Below are positions 52,767 to 64,000 of a stretch of DNA of 64,000 nt, piece by piece. The notes below the pieces were generated by a model, which ran no database searches, was not told where the DNA came from, and saw only the letters and a list, made by a program, of their open reading frames with translations. Both the position numbers and the translations under genes were made by a program. Source of the DNA: Didymella arachidicola (Eukaryota > Ascomycota > Dothideomycetes > Pleosporales > Didymellaceae). Location: positions 1,922,001 to 1,986,000 of the forward strand of contig CM049992.1 of NCBI GenBank assembly GCA_016630955.3, given 5' to 3'. The number at the start of each line of letters is the position of its first letter. Position 1 is the stretch's first letter.

Positions 52767-55756
52767 ATGCCCGCCGAGCTGATATACGGCGATCTGGACG
52801 ACCGCCAGCCGCGCTGGGAGCACGCCTCGATAGTGCACAGTGCCCTCACCACCCTCCAATATGCCTACCCGCTGTTCATGCTGGTCTTCTTCCTCGCAGC
52901 CTTTACGATCCGCAGCATAGCCGCCTCGAAAACGAATCTTAATATCGCCAAACCCACCACCACCGGCCCTGGAGGAAAGCCGCTGCCCGCAACCGACCCC
53001 ACCCGCAACTTCGTCAAGAAGACGGTCCTCGATGACGTGACCCACACGCAGAAGCGAGTCTTTGAATGGGTCTCGCTGGCTACTGCGCTGACCTTCTTTG
53101 GAAACTCGGTGCTGGTGATTGCACAGGCACTCGCCAAGCAGAGCGAACACTGGTGGTGCGGCCAGTCGGTGGTGGTATGTTTGCTTCTTCCGAGAAAGTA
53201 ATGTGGGAACAATTTGAGCTCACGCAGACTCTCCAGATATACCTCGTTGGCTCCTTCTTTGTCTACAGCCTATTCCTCATCTCCCTCCTCGATTCCAAGC
53301 CTTCACCGACCGCCGCTCACCTCTCAACATGGCTCGTGGGTCTGGTCCTCGAGATTGTTCTCGTAGCTGGCTCGCTCGCTCTCTACACCCACGCTCACTA
53401 CCAACCAACCGCCGGCCACCCTGAGAATCCAAAGCTGCGATTCTACATGACCGAGTGGGAGGCAGCCGAAGTCGCCATGGATCTGCTGCGCATACTTCTC
53501 CTGCTTGCACTCATTGGATTCTACCTGGTATTCGTCGTCTTGCCCCAAGCAAAGAAGGCGCAAGAGCAGGGAACTCCGGAGGAGAGCACCTCACTTCTGG
53601 GCAACGGGGCCGAGCGTGCAGAAAACGGTCACGCGAACGGCGCGAACAGCAATGGGTCATATGGCTCAGTTCATCCGGTCGGTGGCAAGCACCAGCACAC
53701 AGAGGGCGCGCCACCTGCCTGGAGCAGGCCGACTGGTGCCCCGACTCGCAGCTGGTGGGAATACATCAAGGGCTACGGCGTCTTTTTCCCGTACTTGTGG
53801 CCTTCGAAGGATCGCAAACTACAGATCATGGTAGTAATGTGCTTTATCCTGGTTCTAGCACAGCGCGTGATCAACCTTCTCGTCCCTGATCAGCTGGGTC
53901 GCATTGTCGATCGTCTCGAGCACCCTTACAACGGCAACCCGTGGACCGCCATCTGCCTGTTCATCGCCTTTCGCTTTCTTCAAGGGACCAATGGTGTGCT
54001 TGGAGCCGCGCGATCTGCGCTCTGGATACCCGTATCTCAATACTCGTACCGTGAACTGTCAGTTGCCTCATTTGAGCACGTGCACAGTCTTAGTCTGGAT
54101 TTCCACCTTGGCAAAAAGACAGGTGAGGTGCTTTCGGCGCTTGGAAAGGGAAGTTCTATCAACACCTTCCTTGAGCAAGTGACCTTCTCAGTAGTGCCAA
54201 TGTTGTTGGATCTTGGCGCTGCGATCGGTTACTTCCTGGTCAAGTACGATGCGTACTACGCGCTAGTGATTGCCATTGTCACGTTTTGGTACATCTACTT
54301 GACGATACGTATGGCACAGTGGCGCGCCGAGATCCGTCGTGAGATGGTCAACGCCGACCGTGAAGAAGATGCCGTCAAGTAAGTTGCCATGTCGTCCATT
54401 CATGATCAACCCACTGACAGTGATAGGAACGACTCGATGGTGTCCTATGAGACCGTCAAGTATTTCAACGCTGAAGCCTACGAGTTCAAACGATACCGCG
54501 ACGCCGTCAAGAAGTACCAGGATGCCGAGTGGAAAGTTCTTATTTCCTTGAACATCATGAACATCACACAAAACATGGTCTTCATGGTCGGACTTCTGGT
54601 GACTTGTTTTATTGCAGCTTACCAAGTTACCACTGGCAAGCTTTCTAACGGAAAATTTGTCGCGTTGATCACATTCATGGGTCAGCTCCAAAGTCCTCTC
54701 AACTTCTTCGGCACCTTCTATCGAATGATTCAATCTGCGATGATCAACTCTGAGCGCATGCTCGAATTGTTCAAGGAGCAGGCGACGGTTGTCGACAAGG
54801 AGGGTGCCACCGAATTGCTCTCTTGCAATGGCGACTTGAAGTTCAAGGACGTACAGTTCTCCTACGATAATCGCAAGGCCGCCTTGACTGGCCTCGACTT
54901 CCATTGCGCGCCTGGCACCACGACAGCATTCGTTGGAGAGTCGGGCGGTGGCAAATCTACGGTCTTCCGTCTTCTCTACCGTTTCTACAACACTGAATCC
55001 GGAAGCATCGAGGTTGATGGCAACAATGTCACGGATCTCACGATCGATTCTGTACGCCGCCACATTGGTGTTGTCCCACAGGACACAGTGTTGTTCAACG
55101 AAACCCTGATGTACAACCTCAAGTATGCCAACCCAGCAGCGACCGACGAGCAGGTTTATGAAGCATGCAGGGCTGCTAGCATCCACGATAAAATTCTTAC
55201 CTTCCCCGACAAGTACGAAACTAAGGTCGGAGAACGTGGACTGCGTCTGTCTGGTGGTGAGAAGCAGCGCGTCGCCATTGCTCGCACGATCTTGAAGAAC
55301 CCAAGGATTATCATGCTTGACGAGGCCACTGCGGCGCTTGATACGGAGACTGAGCAGCACATCCAGGAGGCTTTCGCAACTCTGGCACACGGACGCACCA
55401 TGCTCATCATTGCCCACCGACTCAGTACCATCACTCACGCCGATCAGATCCTCGTTCTGAACAAGGGCAAGGTACAGGAGCGGGGTACTCACGAGGAGCT
55501 TCTCGAGCGCAATGGCCATTACGCCGCTATGTGGAAGAAGCAGATCAGAGCACAGCGAGCTGCTGAGCAGGCCAAGCTTCTGAAGGACAAGGCTGAACGC
55601 CTTCGTCGTCAATCTAAGGATGCCTCCATTGACAACGACGGCAGTAGTAGCCATTCCAGCTCCGAGGATGAGAAAGCGAAGAAACAACGCAACACCGGCC
55701 AACTATCCGGCTCGTACCGTGGTGACGCTCCGTCAAAACCACACGGGCATCCCTAG
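52767..55756 (+). CDS. Half-size ABC transporter, Hmt1/ABCB6 type
   Basis: Predicted vacuolar-membrane ABC half-transporter of 959 residues, related to fission-yeast Hmt1, which moves metal-chelating peptides. Exons 52767-53174, 53237-54378 and 54427-55756; introns are 62 and 48 bp. The N-terminal extra membrane domain has about five hydrophobic segments (residues 25-250). A Glu/Asn/Gly-rich linker follows, then the ABC transmembrane domain from about 310 (WWEYIKGYGVFFPYLWPSKD) to 610. The nucleotide-binding domain has Walker A GESGGGKST (about residue 687), signature LSGGEKQR (about 791), Walker B RIIMLDEATAALD (about 810) and the H-loop AHRLST. The C-terminal tail is basic, then Ser-rich. 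ATG 52767 precedes PAELIYGDLDD; no earlier in-frame ATG was seen nearby. Confidence 0.93.
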
Positions 55757-57531
55757 GCTAGCCGACTGCTGCGCGAAAATCAACACCAACGATCGCAAGC
55801 ACGGGCCACATCGAGTGCATGAGTCGCCTCGATAGTGTCCAGAGTTATGTTTCGATCGATTAACACCCTAAGATTGATTGAAGCACCGCGAGTTGAAACG
55901 TGAAGTGCTCTTGAATAAGGACTCGAAGACGCAGCTGCAACCTTTTAGGTCAATAGCAGCTCTGTTCGTACACCACTTCAACCCCTGGATCGGCCAGAAT
56001 GGCAAAAATGCCTTGGCGACATCTTTGATATTGGTTATACGGAGTTTTGGAAGAGCGAGTAATGTAAAAACACATGGGCGGTACTCTGTCGCTTTTGATC
56101 AAAAGGAAAAAGAGACGGCAGCAACGGCATTGATAAAGCGAGCCGTGAAGCGGCACAAGCGACAAACCTAGCTATAGCCGTGTCGCGGTATTTGCATACG
56201 AAGACGGACGGCCTTGGGCGGTACTTTGCATAGAGCGTGCCTGCGAACACTTGCGTGTTATTATTATGGGATAGATGTTATTAATCAACACTTGTCATTG
56301 CTCCTAGCAGCAACAACGCGTGCTGCGTGTGCTGAGAAGACATATGGCAGCGGATGCAAGCTACCGCTCTGTCTCGACAATGCATCACATTTGACGCAGG
56401 TGGCGCCTTTTCAATCCTACAGGGCGTACGCTTACACGTCAGATATCTCGAATTGACATGCGACTTGGTCCTTTGTCACTTCTCCAATCTACACGGTGAG
56501 ACTCGATATGTATTTTCTCGCTTCGTCTACTCGCAGCTTTGCCTGTCGCAGCCAAGAATGCCGCTGTGCCCAGGACATGCGGCGTCAGCGTCAGCAATCC
56601 CAGCCCCGGAGCGAGCGGCCGCACGAGAAGGCTGGCCAACCATACCAACCCGGCATACTGGGCAAAGCGAGCGATCACGATTAAACCTCCGTAACCCAAG
56701 GGGATGGTAAGGCGACTTTACGTCGTTTTTGCCACAGGACTTGGGGACTTGCAGATCGTGTTGTTTGCAGCCAGCTACCCTTGCGCGTTGAAATGCACTG
56801 CGGACTCAAGGTCCTTGGTTCGCCGGCAGCTGCCGTAGAGGTAGTGTTCGTGGCTGCGTGTTTTTCCAAGCAAACGGGCGTGCCCTCGGCGGCAGCAGAG
56901 GACGCCGGGCATTTTCTCTTCGGCGACGCGGTGCATCGATTTGGCTGCGTTCAACAACCCTGTCTGCGCGCTTGAGATCGCACACCGCGACTTCATCGTC
57001 GGAGAAAAGCTACAGTATCTGCCGCTGCAGACAGGCCGTGGGAGCGCCGATATAGTTACGTCGGTCTGCTTTTTCGGCGTGCATCCGCTCTCGCGGTGCG
57101 AACTTGCGAGTCGGAGCCTCCTCCGCAGCAAGCAGGAAAGGACCGTGCCAGTCGAGGCTAGCGTGCGTATACCGCATCCGGAATCTGGGAGCTCCTCGCC
57201 TACAGCTGCAGCACCGCACATAGGTGGACCGCGCGCTTGTTGCTATAACTGCGAGCCCTTTACTTACGACCTTGCCTCGTCGAGAGGATCTTTGAAGCTT
57301 CGTCGAAGAAGGTGCGCTACGTCGTAGCGCGGTGAGTGAAGCTGGACGTTGCGGCGCTCGAGCGACTTGGCCTGCAGGGCCCGGGGGATAAAAGGGTGGA
57401 GGGGAAGGGGAGTGGGTATTTCTCGAGGCTGGAGTACGTATGGTCTCTGTTGGTATTTCGCTGCTTTGCGGTTTCGGCGTCACTTACGAAATTTATTGGG
57501 AGGGGTGTAGATGTGAGGTTTGGTAGCTGAC
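55757..57531. other. 1.8-kb intergenic stretch, no supported gene
   Basis: Open frames of 60-157 codons on both strands (for example 55878-56171 plus, 56941-57327 plus, 57010-57483 minus) overlap one another and carry no recognised domain. The right end is the promoter of the methyltransferase gene. No mobile element or RNA gene was identified. Confidence 0.45.
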
Positions 57532-58917
57532 ATGGACGCCAGGAAGGTACTCAGGTTTAAGAAAGGCGCTGTCAAGTCTGAAGAGCAGGAAGAGGGGGAA
57601 GAGGGGGAAGATTCAGAGATGGATGCTGGATCACAGCCTGCGGGCATCGACGTTGTAAGTTTGTGGTTGCTATCTGTTTCCAAGCCGTCTCGTTTTCTTG
57701 AATCCTATCCAGCAATACTGGCCGCCAAACGTGGGCAATCGTCAGATGTCACACCACGTCCGACGTGCCAGCTGTGCTCCTTCCTACCGAAACACGTCTT
57801 TCAACAACTCATGTCACTGTCTTCACGCAATCACTATCTGGGTAAACCTTCAGCCTAATCCACACACTTACGACCCCAGGACTCCGAATACGACAACTAC
57901 ATCGAGTCAGACGACTATGATGCAGATCGACAGTCCTTCTACGCCAGCACAGGCGGCGCCTCGATCGCCTCCAAAGTAACCTCTTACCGCTACGAGAACG
58001 GGCGGCGCTACCACTCCTACCGAGACGGAACCTACTACGCGCCCAACGACGAAGCCTACTCCAACTACGAAACCATCGTCCACCACCTCTGGCTCCTCAC
58101 CCTACACGACCAGCTCTTCCTCGCCCCCATCACTAACCCATCCCGCATCCTCGACATCGGCTCCGGCACAGGCCTCTGGGCAATCGACATGGCCGACTTC
58201 TTCCCCGCCGCAGAAATCACAGCCACAGACCTCAGCCCCATCCACCCCACCTCCCTGCCGCCAAATCTCCACTTTGAAATCGACGACGCAAACAGCACCT
58301 TCACCTACCCCCAGGACCACTTCGACATGATCCACATCCGCGGCCTGACGGGCTGCATCCGCTCCTGGCCCACGCTGTACAGCCAATGCCTGCACGCGCT
58401 GAAACCAGGTGGTTGGATCGAGCACCTCGAGTTCAGCGTCGAAACATCCGCGCCGCGCAATAGCAGCAATTACAACGACCAGATCCTGACCGCGTTCTCG
58501 CAGTCCATTCTCAGCGTCGGCACGCAAAAAACAGGCATGAGCTTCGACGTCATCAACGAGATGTATCCGCTCTTGTCGGCGCCCGGGTCGGGGTTCGTGG
58601 ACGTGCAGACGCAGACGTTTGTGTGGCCGATTGGGGCGTGGCCCCGGGATACGTATTTGAAGGATTTGGGGAGGTGGGGGGAAAGGAATTGGTGCGATGG
58701 GATTGAGGGGTGGGTTATGGCGCTGTATACGAGGTTGCTCGGGTGGACGTATGATGAGGTCAAGGCGTTTGTGAGGGATTTTCAGGGCGTGATTAAGGAT
58801 CGGAAGGGGAGGTTGTGGCAGGAGGTAAGGGTTGTTTGGGCGCGGAAGCCGTTTGAGGGGGAGGTTGTGGGTGGGAAGGCGGGGGAGGAAGGGGAAGGGA
58901 TGGACATGGACAAGTGA
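57532..58917 (+). CDS. LaeA-like class I methyltransferase
   Basis: Predicted SAM-dependent methyltransferase of 386 residues. Exon 1 (57532-57654) encodes an acidic N-terminus (KSEEQEEGEEGEDSEMD). A 225-bp intron (57655-57879, GTAAGT..CAG) joins in phase 0 to exon 2, starting DSEYDNYIESDDY. Then come the typical TAM/LaeA-family opening TSYRYENGRRYHSYRDGTYY and NDE, and motif I RILDIGSGTGLWAIDMADFF (SAM binding, about residue 130). Later motifs are ATDLSP, FDMIHIRGL and HALKPGGWIEHLEF. The family includes LaeA, a global regulator of secondary metabolism, but most members have unknown substrates and this one cannot be assigned. Confidence 0.88.
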
Positions 58918-59202
58918 TGATACCCCAGAATTGCACTACGAAACGAAATAGATTACGACAAGTCACGATGTATTGCGCAGATGGCTCGCAGTTTTAATTG
59001 GTCATGTCGGTTGTCGTATTCACGTCTATGCTTGTTGATGCTACCGATGTTCCCCTATTTTGGTGGCTGGTCACCATGCCTGAAGTGCACCTTAGACTTA
59101 GTAGTCGTCGAAAACTCAGTGGCGATACGCGAGCCGAATTTGCAGGTTGCTGTCTAGAGTGATTGGCACGCCGTTGCGGGGGAATGAGTCTTCAGAAGAG
59201 TC

Positions 59203-60314
59203 CTACTCTTCCATCTCCTCGGCCTCGTCCTGACACGCCCGCCCGTTTTGTCTCCCGTTGGACTTGGGCACTGATGCCTCCTTGTCGATCATCTGCCGTG
59301 ATACGGACACGATGTTGTCTTCGATGAGCTGCTGGCCGACGTCTGAGATGTCTAGTGGTCAAGTCAGCACGTATTCCACCGCACTTGGACAGGCTATACG
59401 CACGCTTCTTGGGGTCGACCTTGCCGACGTAGCGTGTCTTGAGCTGGTCCTTGGTCAGCTCCGTCTCCTCCTTGACGCGCTGCTCGTAGCCCTCGGCCAG
59501 TGTGACGAGCTTCTGCAGGCGGTCCTGGTTCCGCTCGCCCTCGACGTTGAAGTCGTCCATCTGCAGGGCCTCTGTCCAGACGTGCTTGTGCAGGTTCATC
59601 AGCATGTTCTCCTCGAGGGCCGACTTGCGGTAGTCGATGCCGATCGAGTAGTAGTGGCGGTTGAGGCCGTGGATGAGGGCCTGGATGGAGGGCTTGTTGA
59701 GGTGGCCGACGTTGGAGGTGGTCTGGCGGGGCTCGTGGCCCATCATGAGCGTCTGCGGGTTGATGAGGCGGAAGGCGTCGATGACGACCTTGCCCTTGAC
59801 CGACTGGATGGGGTCGACGACGACGGCGACGGCGCGCGGCGTCAGCTGCTCGAACGACTGCTGTGTGTTGATGTCGACCGACGACAGCCAGCAGCCGAAG
59901 CCGGGATGTGAGTGGTACCAGCCGACGACCGTCTCTTGCCTGGGCGCGTTAGCAGGGGGACGGAACGGCGGTCGGGGCTGCAGGCGGCGCCCACCTTCCG
60001 GTCTGGCGCAGCATGTCCATCATCTTGGTCTGGAAGACGGGGTCGACGGCCTCGACCGACACGCCTGTGCCCGACTGCGGCATGGCAAACACATCGACGA
60101 CGCGCACGGTGTAGTCGTCGACGAACTCGCCCAGCATGAGGCCCATGACCTCCATGGGCACGCCGGCCCGCCCGTGCCGCAGCATCTTCAGCAGCGCGAG
60201 CGACGAAATGTAGACCGTCTCCGAGTTGTCGATCAGGTTCGTGTCTTGTGCGGGACCGCCGCCCATGCCGCCCATGCCCTGCGCGGCCGCGAGCATCCTG
60301 CTTAGCCGGTCCAT
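59203..60314 (-). CDS. RPN11: 26S proteasome deubiquitinase Rpn11
   Basis: JAMM/MPN+ metalloprotease of the proteasome lid that removes ubiquitin chains from substrates; 334 residues. Exons 59995-60314, 59404-59939 and 59203-59351; introns are 55 and 52 bp. The MPN+ zinc motif reads EVMGLMLGEFVDD, then TVVGWYHSHPGFGCWLSSVD (His-x-His...Asp ligands). Downstream PRAVAVVVDPIQSVKGKVVI and ALQMDDFNVEGERN are standard. The second intron joins VDPKK to HISDVGQQLIEDNIVSV, the helical C-terminus, which ends acidic (EAEEMEE). Length and start (MDRLSRMLAAAQG) match the family. It is head-to-head with RPD3. Confidence 0.96.
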
Positions 60315-60722
60315 GGCGGGTGTGGCGCGTTCGTCTCGAGTCGGTGGGGGGGTGTGCTGTGCAAGTCTGTGGCGGGGGGAGAGTGGAGGGACAGCACACG
60401 GTCGACGACGTTGTTGTGTGTGCGAGGCGGCGGCGATGATGATAGCTGTGGTGCTGCTGCGCTGCAAGAGCTCCGCCCGGGGTTCTGCCGCCACCGCCTT
60501 CGCTAGCGCGTCGCTCCTAGCTCTCCCAGCTCCGTCGGCCTTTGTCGTCGCGCGCGCCCGCCTTCTTTCATGGTTCGAGCTCCCATTATTCATGCTTCGA
60601 CAATAACACCGCCCTCGTTCCGGCCACGACGAGCGAACACAAGACTCTGCGCGCGCAGTCTCTCGCTCTTTGCCTCAGACCCCCCGACTTTCCGCGCTCC
60701 TGCCATATCAACATACACCAAG
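60315..60722. promoter_or_regulatory. Divergent promoter, RPN11 and RPD3
   Basis: A 408-bp shared upstream region of two essential housekeeping genes. It is GC-rich, with pyrimidine-rich stretches leading to each ATG. No proteasome-control-type element was confirmed by eye. Confidence 0.45.
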
Positions 60723-62663
60723 ATGGAGGGCGATCATATGGAGCCGTCCACAGGCTCGCACAGCCTTACAGGCGGCACCGCCTCGCAGCCGAAGAAGGTG
60801 GCGTACTTCTACGACTCGGATGTCGGCAACTACGCCTATGTCGCGGGCCACCCCATGAAGCCGCACCGCATACGCATGGCGCACAGCCTGATCATGAACT
60901 ACGGTCTGTACACCAAGATGGAGATTTACGTAGGTCGCGCCCATTGCCCTCGCCCCTGCGTGAGCACTGACAGGCGCAGCGCGCCAAACCAGCCTCCAAG
61001 TACGAAATGACGCAGTTCCATACCGACGAGTACATCGACTTCCTCCACAAGGTCACCCCAGACAACATGGACAGCTACGCCAAGGAGCAGAGCAAGTACA
61101 ACGTCGGAGACGACTGCCCTGTATTCGACGGGCTGTTCGAGTTCTGCGGTATCAGCGCGGGCGGCACCATGGAGGGCGCAGCGCGTTTGAACCGCGGCAA
61201 GTGCGATGTCGCAGTCAACTGGGCCGGTGGTCTGCATCACGCAAAGAAGAGCGAGGCTAGCGGTTTCTGCTACGTCAATGGTAGGCCAATTGGACAGGAG
61301 TCACATGCGCCCATGTTAACAACTCGCAGACATCGTCCTGGGCATCATCGAGCTGCTACGCTACAAGCAGCGCGTCCTCTACATCGACATCGACGTGCAC
61401 CATGGCGATGGTGTCGAAGAGGCCTTCTACACAACTGACCGTGTCATGACCGTCTCGTTCCACAAGTACGGCGAGTACTTCCCTGGTACGGGTGAGCTCC
61501 GCGATATCGGTGTGGGCGCTGGCAAGAACTATTCTGTCAACTTTCCCCTGCGCGATGGTATCACCGACGAAACCTACAAGAACATCTTTGAGCCGACCAT
61601 CGAGGCCGTCATGACCTACTACGGCCCTGAAGCCATTGTGCTCCAGTGCGGCGGTGACAGTCTGTCCGGCGACAGGCTGGGTTGCTTCAACTTGAGTATG
61701 GCAGGCCACGCCAACTGCGTCAAGTACGTGAAGAGCTTCGGCGTGCCAGTCATCGTGCTTGGTGGTGGTGGCTACACCATGAGGAACGTTGCCCGAACAT
61801 GGGCCTACGAGACTGGCGAGCTCGTTGGCGAGCACATGTCCAAACAGCTACCCTTCAACGACTACTACGAATACTTTGCACCAGACTACGAGCTGGACGT
61901 CCGACCCTCTAACATGGAGAACGCCAACTCGCACGACTACCTGCATAAGATCAAGTCGACGGTCATTGACAACATCCGCCGCACCGGCAGACCTTCAGTC
62001 GAGGCTTTCGCGAACATCCCCAACAATCCCTTGACACGGGATGATGAGGAGTCAGATATGGAGGATGACGAGGATGCGGACCGTAATCTTGACGTGCGCA
62101 ACACCCCACGCCAGCTGGATCGTCGCACTGAGAACGTCGGGGAGATCGAAGATGACAGTGAGGACGAGGACTACAAAAACAGCATGGGCATCCGAGACCA
62201 GCCAGGAAGGGCAAAGTCACGAAACATCCGCATCCGCAACGAGAACCCCCACGCTGCGAAACACGACAGCCTCGACAAGCTCCCAGGCGAGGATGATGTC
62301 AACGGCGACAGTGTCGTCTCTACACGGCAAACATCACCAGCAGGCTCCCGCACGCCTGCTCTTGCAGAACAAAACGCAGAAGACGGTGACGTGGAGATGG
62401 ATGAAGCAGAGCCTACTGAGACTGAGACTGCGGCTGCGGCTGCGGCTGCACCCGGATCGACTCGTTCGCAGTCTCCCACCAACAACCTCACGCCGCCAGA
62501 ATCGCCTTCCGGTGGTAACATTCCTGCACCCGACGTCGAGATGGAAGGTGCCGACGAAGAGACGAAAGCAGAGGTTGTTGAAGAGAAGCAGCAGGGCGAA
62601 GCCGAGCGCGACTCTGAGAACGTCAAAGGTGAGGTCCGTACAGAGGTTGCCAAAGACAGCTGA
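60723..62663 (+). CDS. RPD3: Class I histone deacetylase Rpd3
   Basis: Zinc-dependent lysine deacetylase, catalytic subunit of Sin3-type co-repressor complexes in the nucleus; 613 residues. Exons 60723-60929, 60980-61280 and 61330-62663; introns are 50 and 49 bp. Catalytic-domain motifs: VAYFYDSDVGNYAYVAGHPM, NWAGGLHHAKKSEASGFCYV (His-His pair), LYIDIDVHHGDGVEEAF (zinc ligands Asp and His), SFHKYGEYFPGTG, QCGGDSLSGDRLGCFNLS and GGGGYTMRNVARTWAYET (catalytic Tyr). After about residue 410 a long acidic, Ser/Pro-rich tail follows, including an Ala run, longer than the yeast protein's tail and common in filamentous fungi. The exon joins restore family sequence (MEIY-RAKPAS; YVN-DIVLGI). Confidence 0.96.
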
Positions 62664-63148
62664 GGAAAGCAAAGCATCTACTTGTCCTCATAGGAGCATT
62701 CTTCTGGCGTTGCGCGTTCTGGTGTCTCTTCACATCCCGCGGGGTGAGGAGTGTTATGTCTCATGATGGGGTTGCGTTAGGATACCTAGTGATCTATTTG
62801 TGCTGTGAATAGCAATACCATTAATATCAAGTCTGGTATCTGGCGCTGTATACCTCCTGGATCATGTATGAAACGACGTCATGAAGCTGCGTAAGCTGTC
62901 TCCATCCGAATTCATGTTGCACGACTATTGTTGTCACTAGTATTGGCTAATGCACGTCGACGTTTAGAAGGTCCACCTGCCCCACTAAGCTGGAGGCGGT
63001 ATTGATCTGCCAGCACATTCACCCGTACCCCACCTGAGCCACATCAACAGCCACACTCTCGTCTTCCTTGGACTCTTGTCACTACAGTGCAACCACAACA
63101 TTAATTAAGTACGACCTAAAGCCAGAACCTTAACCTACCATAATCGCG
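62664..63148. other. Intergenic, RPD3 3' end to metacaspase promoter
   Basis: A 485-bp stretch with no gene seen. The downstream part contains pyrimidine-rich sequence before the metacaspase ATG. Confidence 0.5.
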
Positions 63149-64000
63149 ATGTCTTACAAACGCAAGAAGGTAATGAAGCTACAATACAACTTTCTACACG
63201 GGTCTAACAGCATCAAGTCACTTCTCATCGGCATCAACTACGTCGGCTCCGAGCATGAATTGAAAGGCTGCCATTCAGACGTCGACAACATGGCCGAATT
63301 CCTCTCATACCGGGGCTACGACAACGGGCATAAGAACCGCGTCATCCTCTCCGATCGCCCAGAAGTATACCCAGACTCACCCTACTACCCCACAGGCCAC
63401 AATTTGCTCGCCGCCATGGACTGGCTTGTCAGCGAGCCCGGCTGTACTCTCTTTATGCACTACTCCGGACACGGTGGGCAAATTGCAGATGTCGACGGCA
63501 ACCGCGGCGTTGGCGGCATGGACAACACCGTTGTCCCCGTCGACTTTGAACAGCGCGGCCAGATCAGCAGTACGATTCTGCACGAGCACTTGGTCACACG
63601 TATGGCGGCGGATTGCACGCTCTTCATCATCATGGACTGTTGCCACTCTGGCTCTGCCGTCGAGCTGCCCTATGTCTTCCGCTCGGACGCGGACGGAAAC
63701 ATCAGCTTGATGGACAATATCAAAGCCGGCGCTCGCTTGCTTGGCGAGGCAAGTGACATTATCAATGGCGGGTTTAGCTACCGCAAGGTCGGTGAGGCGC
63801 AGGAGCTGCTTGCAGGCGCGAGTAGCTTCTTCAAGGGCTTGAGGCACATGGGCGAGCAGGAGGAGGAAGGTCTAAGTGGAGGCGAGTTCGCGGGCCAGTA
63901 TGGGAGTGAGAATAAGATGGTTACGATGTTCAGTGGGTGCAAGGATGACCAGACGAGCGCGGATGCGCGAATCAGGGGCGAGGCGACGGGCGCGATGACC
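63149..64000 (+). CDS. Type I metacaspase, partial (runs off right edge)
   Basis: Predicted caspase-fold Cys protease cutting after Arg/Lys, calcium-dependent in this family, with roles in stress response, proteostasis or cell death. Exon 1 (63149-63169) encodes MSYKRKK. A 48-bp intron (63170-63217, GTAATG, branch CTAAC, acceptor AAG) joins it to SLLIGINYVGSEHELKGCHSD. The catalytic His is in FMHYSGHGGQ and the catalytic Cys in IIMDCCHSGSAVELPY. SGCKDDQTSADA is a family signature. The frame is open to the last base of the window. It lacks the long Pro/Gln-rich prodomain seen in many fungal metacaspases. The intron is also open and in frame, so an unspliced transcript would encode 16 extra residues. 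Confidence 0.88.
   Translation, partial: MSYKRKKVMKLQYNFLHGSNSIKSLLIGINYVGSEHELKGCHSDVDNMAEFLSYRGYDNGHKNRVILSDRPEVYPDSPYYPTGHNLLAAMDWLVSEPGCTLFMHYSGHGGQIADVDGNRGVGGMDNTVVPVDFEQRGQISSTILHEHLVTRMAADCTLFIIMDCCHSGSAVELPYVFRSDADGNISLMDNIKAGARLLGEASDIINGGFSYRKVGEAQELLAGASSFFKGLRHMGEQEEEGLSGGEFAGQYGSENKMVTMFSGCKDDQTSADARIRGEATGAMT

Noticed and set aside
53066..53236. Upstream extension of the second ABC-transporter exon as a separate start
   Set aside because: The frame continues upstream only through an intron and exon 1 read in a different frame; splicing 53174 to 53237 restores the family sequence.

Overview
The window reads as nuclear DNA of a filamentous ascomycete (Pezizomycotina). Class Dothideomycetes, perhaps order Pleosporales, is my guess. 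The basis is: genes with short introns (about 46-70 bp, GT..CTAAC/CTGAC..YAG), Fot1/pogo transposons with signs of repeat-induced (C-to-T) mutation, a HET-domain pseudogene, a DUF3435 tyrosine recombinase, a LaeA-like methyltransferase, a WSC protein and a GLEYA adhesin. All genes are eukaryotic in structure. No CRISPR, operon or prokaryotic feature was seen.

Left accessory part (1-31,955). The most unusual object is at 2396-5350 on the minus strand. It is a gene for a predicted small secreted protein (about 106 residues). A signal-peptide exon is followed by one 12-nt exon, then FORTY consecutive single-codon (3-nt) exons separated by 41-73-bp-scale introns (measured range 49-73 bp), and then a 72-nt last exon. 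About 89 percent of the span is intron. Next come a secreted WSC-domain protein (minus, 6138-7747) and, divergent from it, a 3233-residue GLEYA adhesin (8454-18155) built on exactly 70 in-register units of 111 bp. Convergent with the adhesin is an apparently intact DUF3435 tyrosine recombinase (18436-20753), the family that mobilises Starship elements. If it is a captain, its cargo would lie to its left, that is the adhesin, WSC gene and micro-exon gene. Then follow three Fot1/pogo elements and a solo LTR (21,257-27,162), a RidA gene, a broken HET gene and a perfect 32-bp palindrome. A fourth, heavily mutated pogo element (31,956-33,820) ends 26 bp from the stop codon of the adenine phosphoribosyltransferase gene.

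Right core part (33,847-64,000). This is mostly housekeeping: APRT, a bestrophin-family channel, a membrane-anchored pepsin-like protein lacking one catalytic Asp, a small secreted Pro-rich protein, an F-box/LRR-type protein, ribosomal protein eS21, the SEA-complex subunit Rtc1/Sea2, an Hmt1-type vacuolar ABC transporter, a LaeA-like methyltransferase, the proteasome deubiquitinase Rpn11 divergent from the histone deacetylase Rpd3, and the start of a type I metacaspase that runs off the right edge. These genes are not functionally linked. They look like ordinary chromosome flanking an accessory, transposon-rich block.

All exon joins below were made by eye from splice consensus, reading frame and family knowledge; no transcript or database evidence was available.
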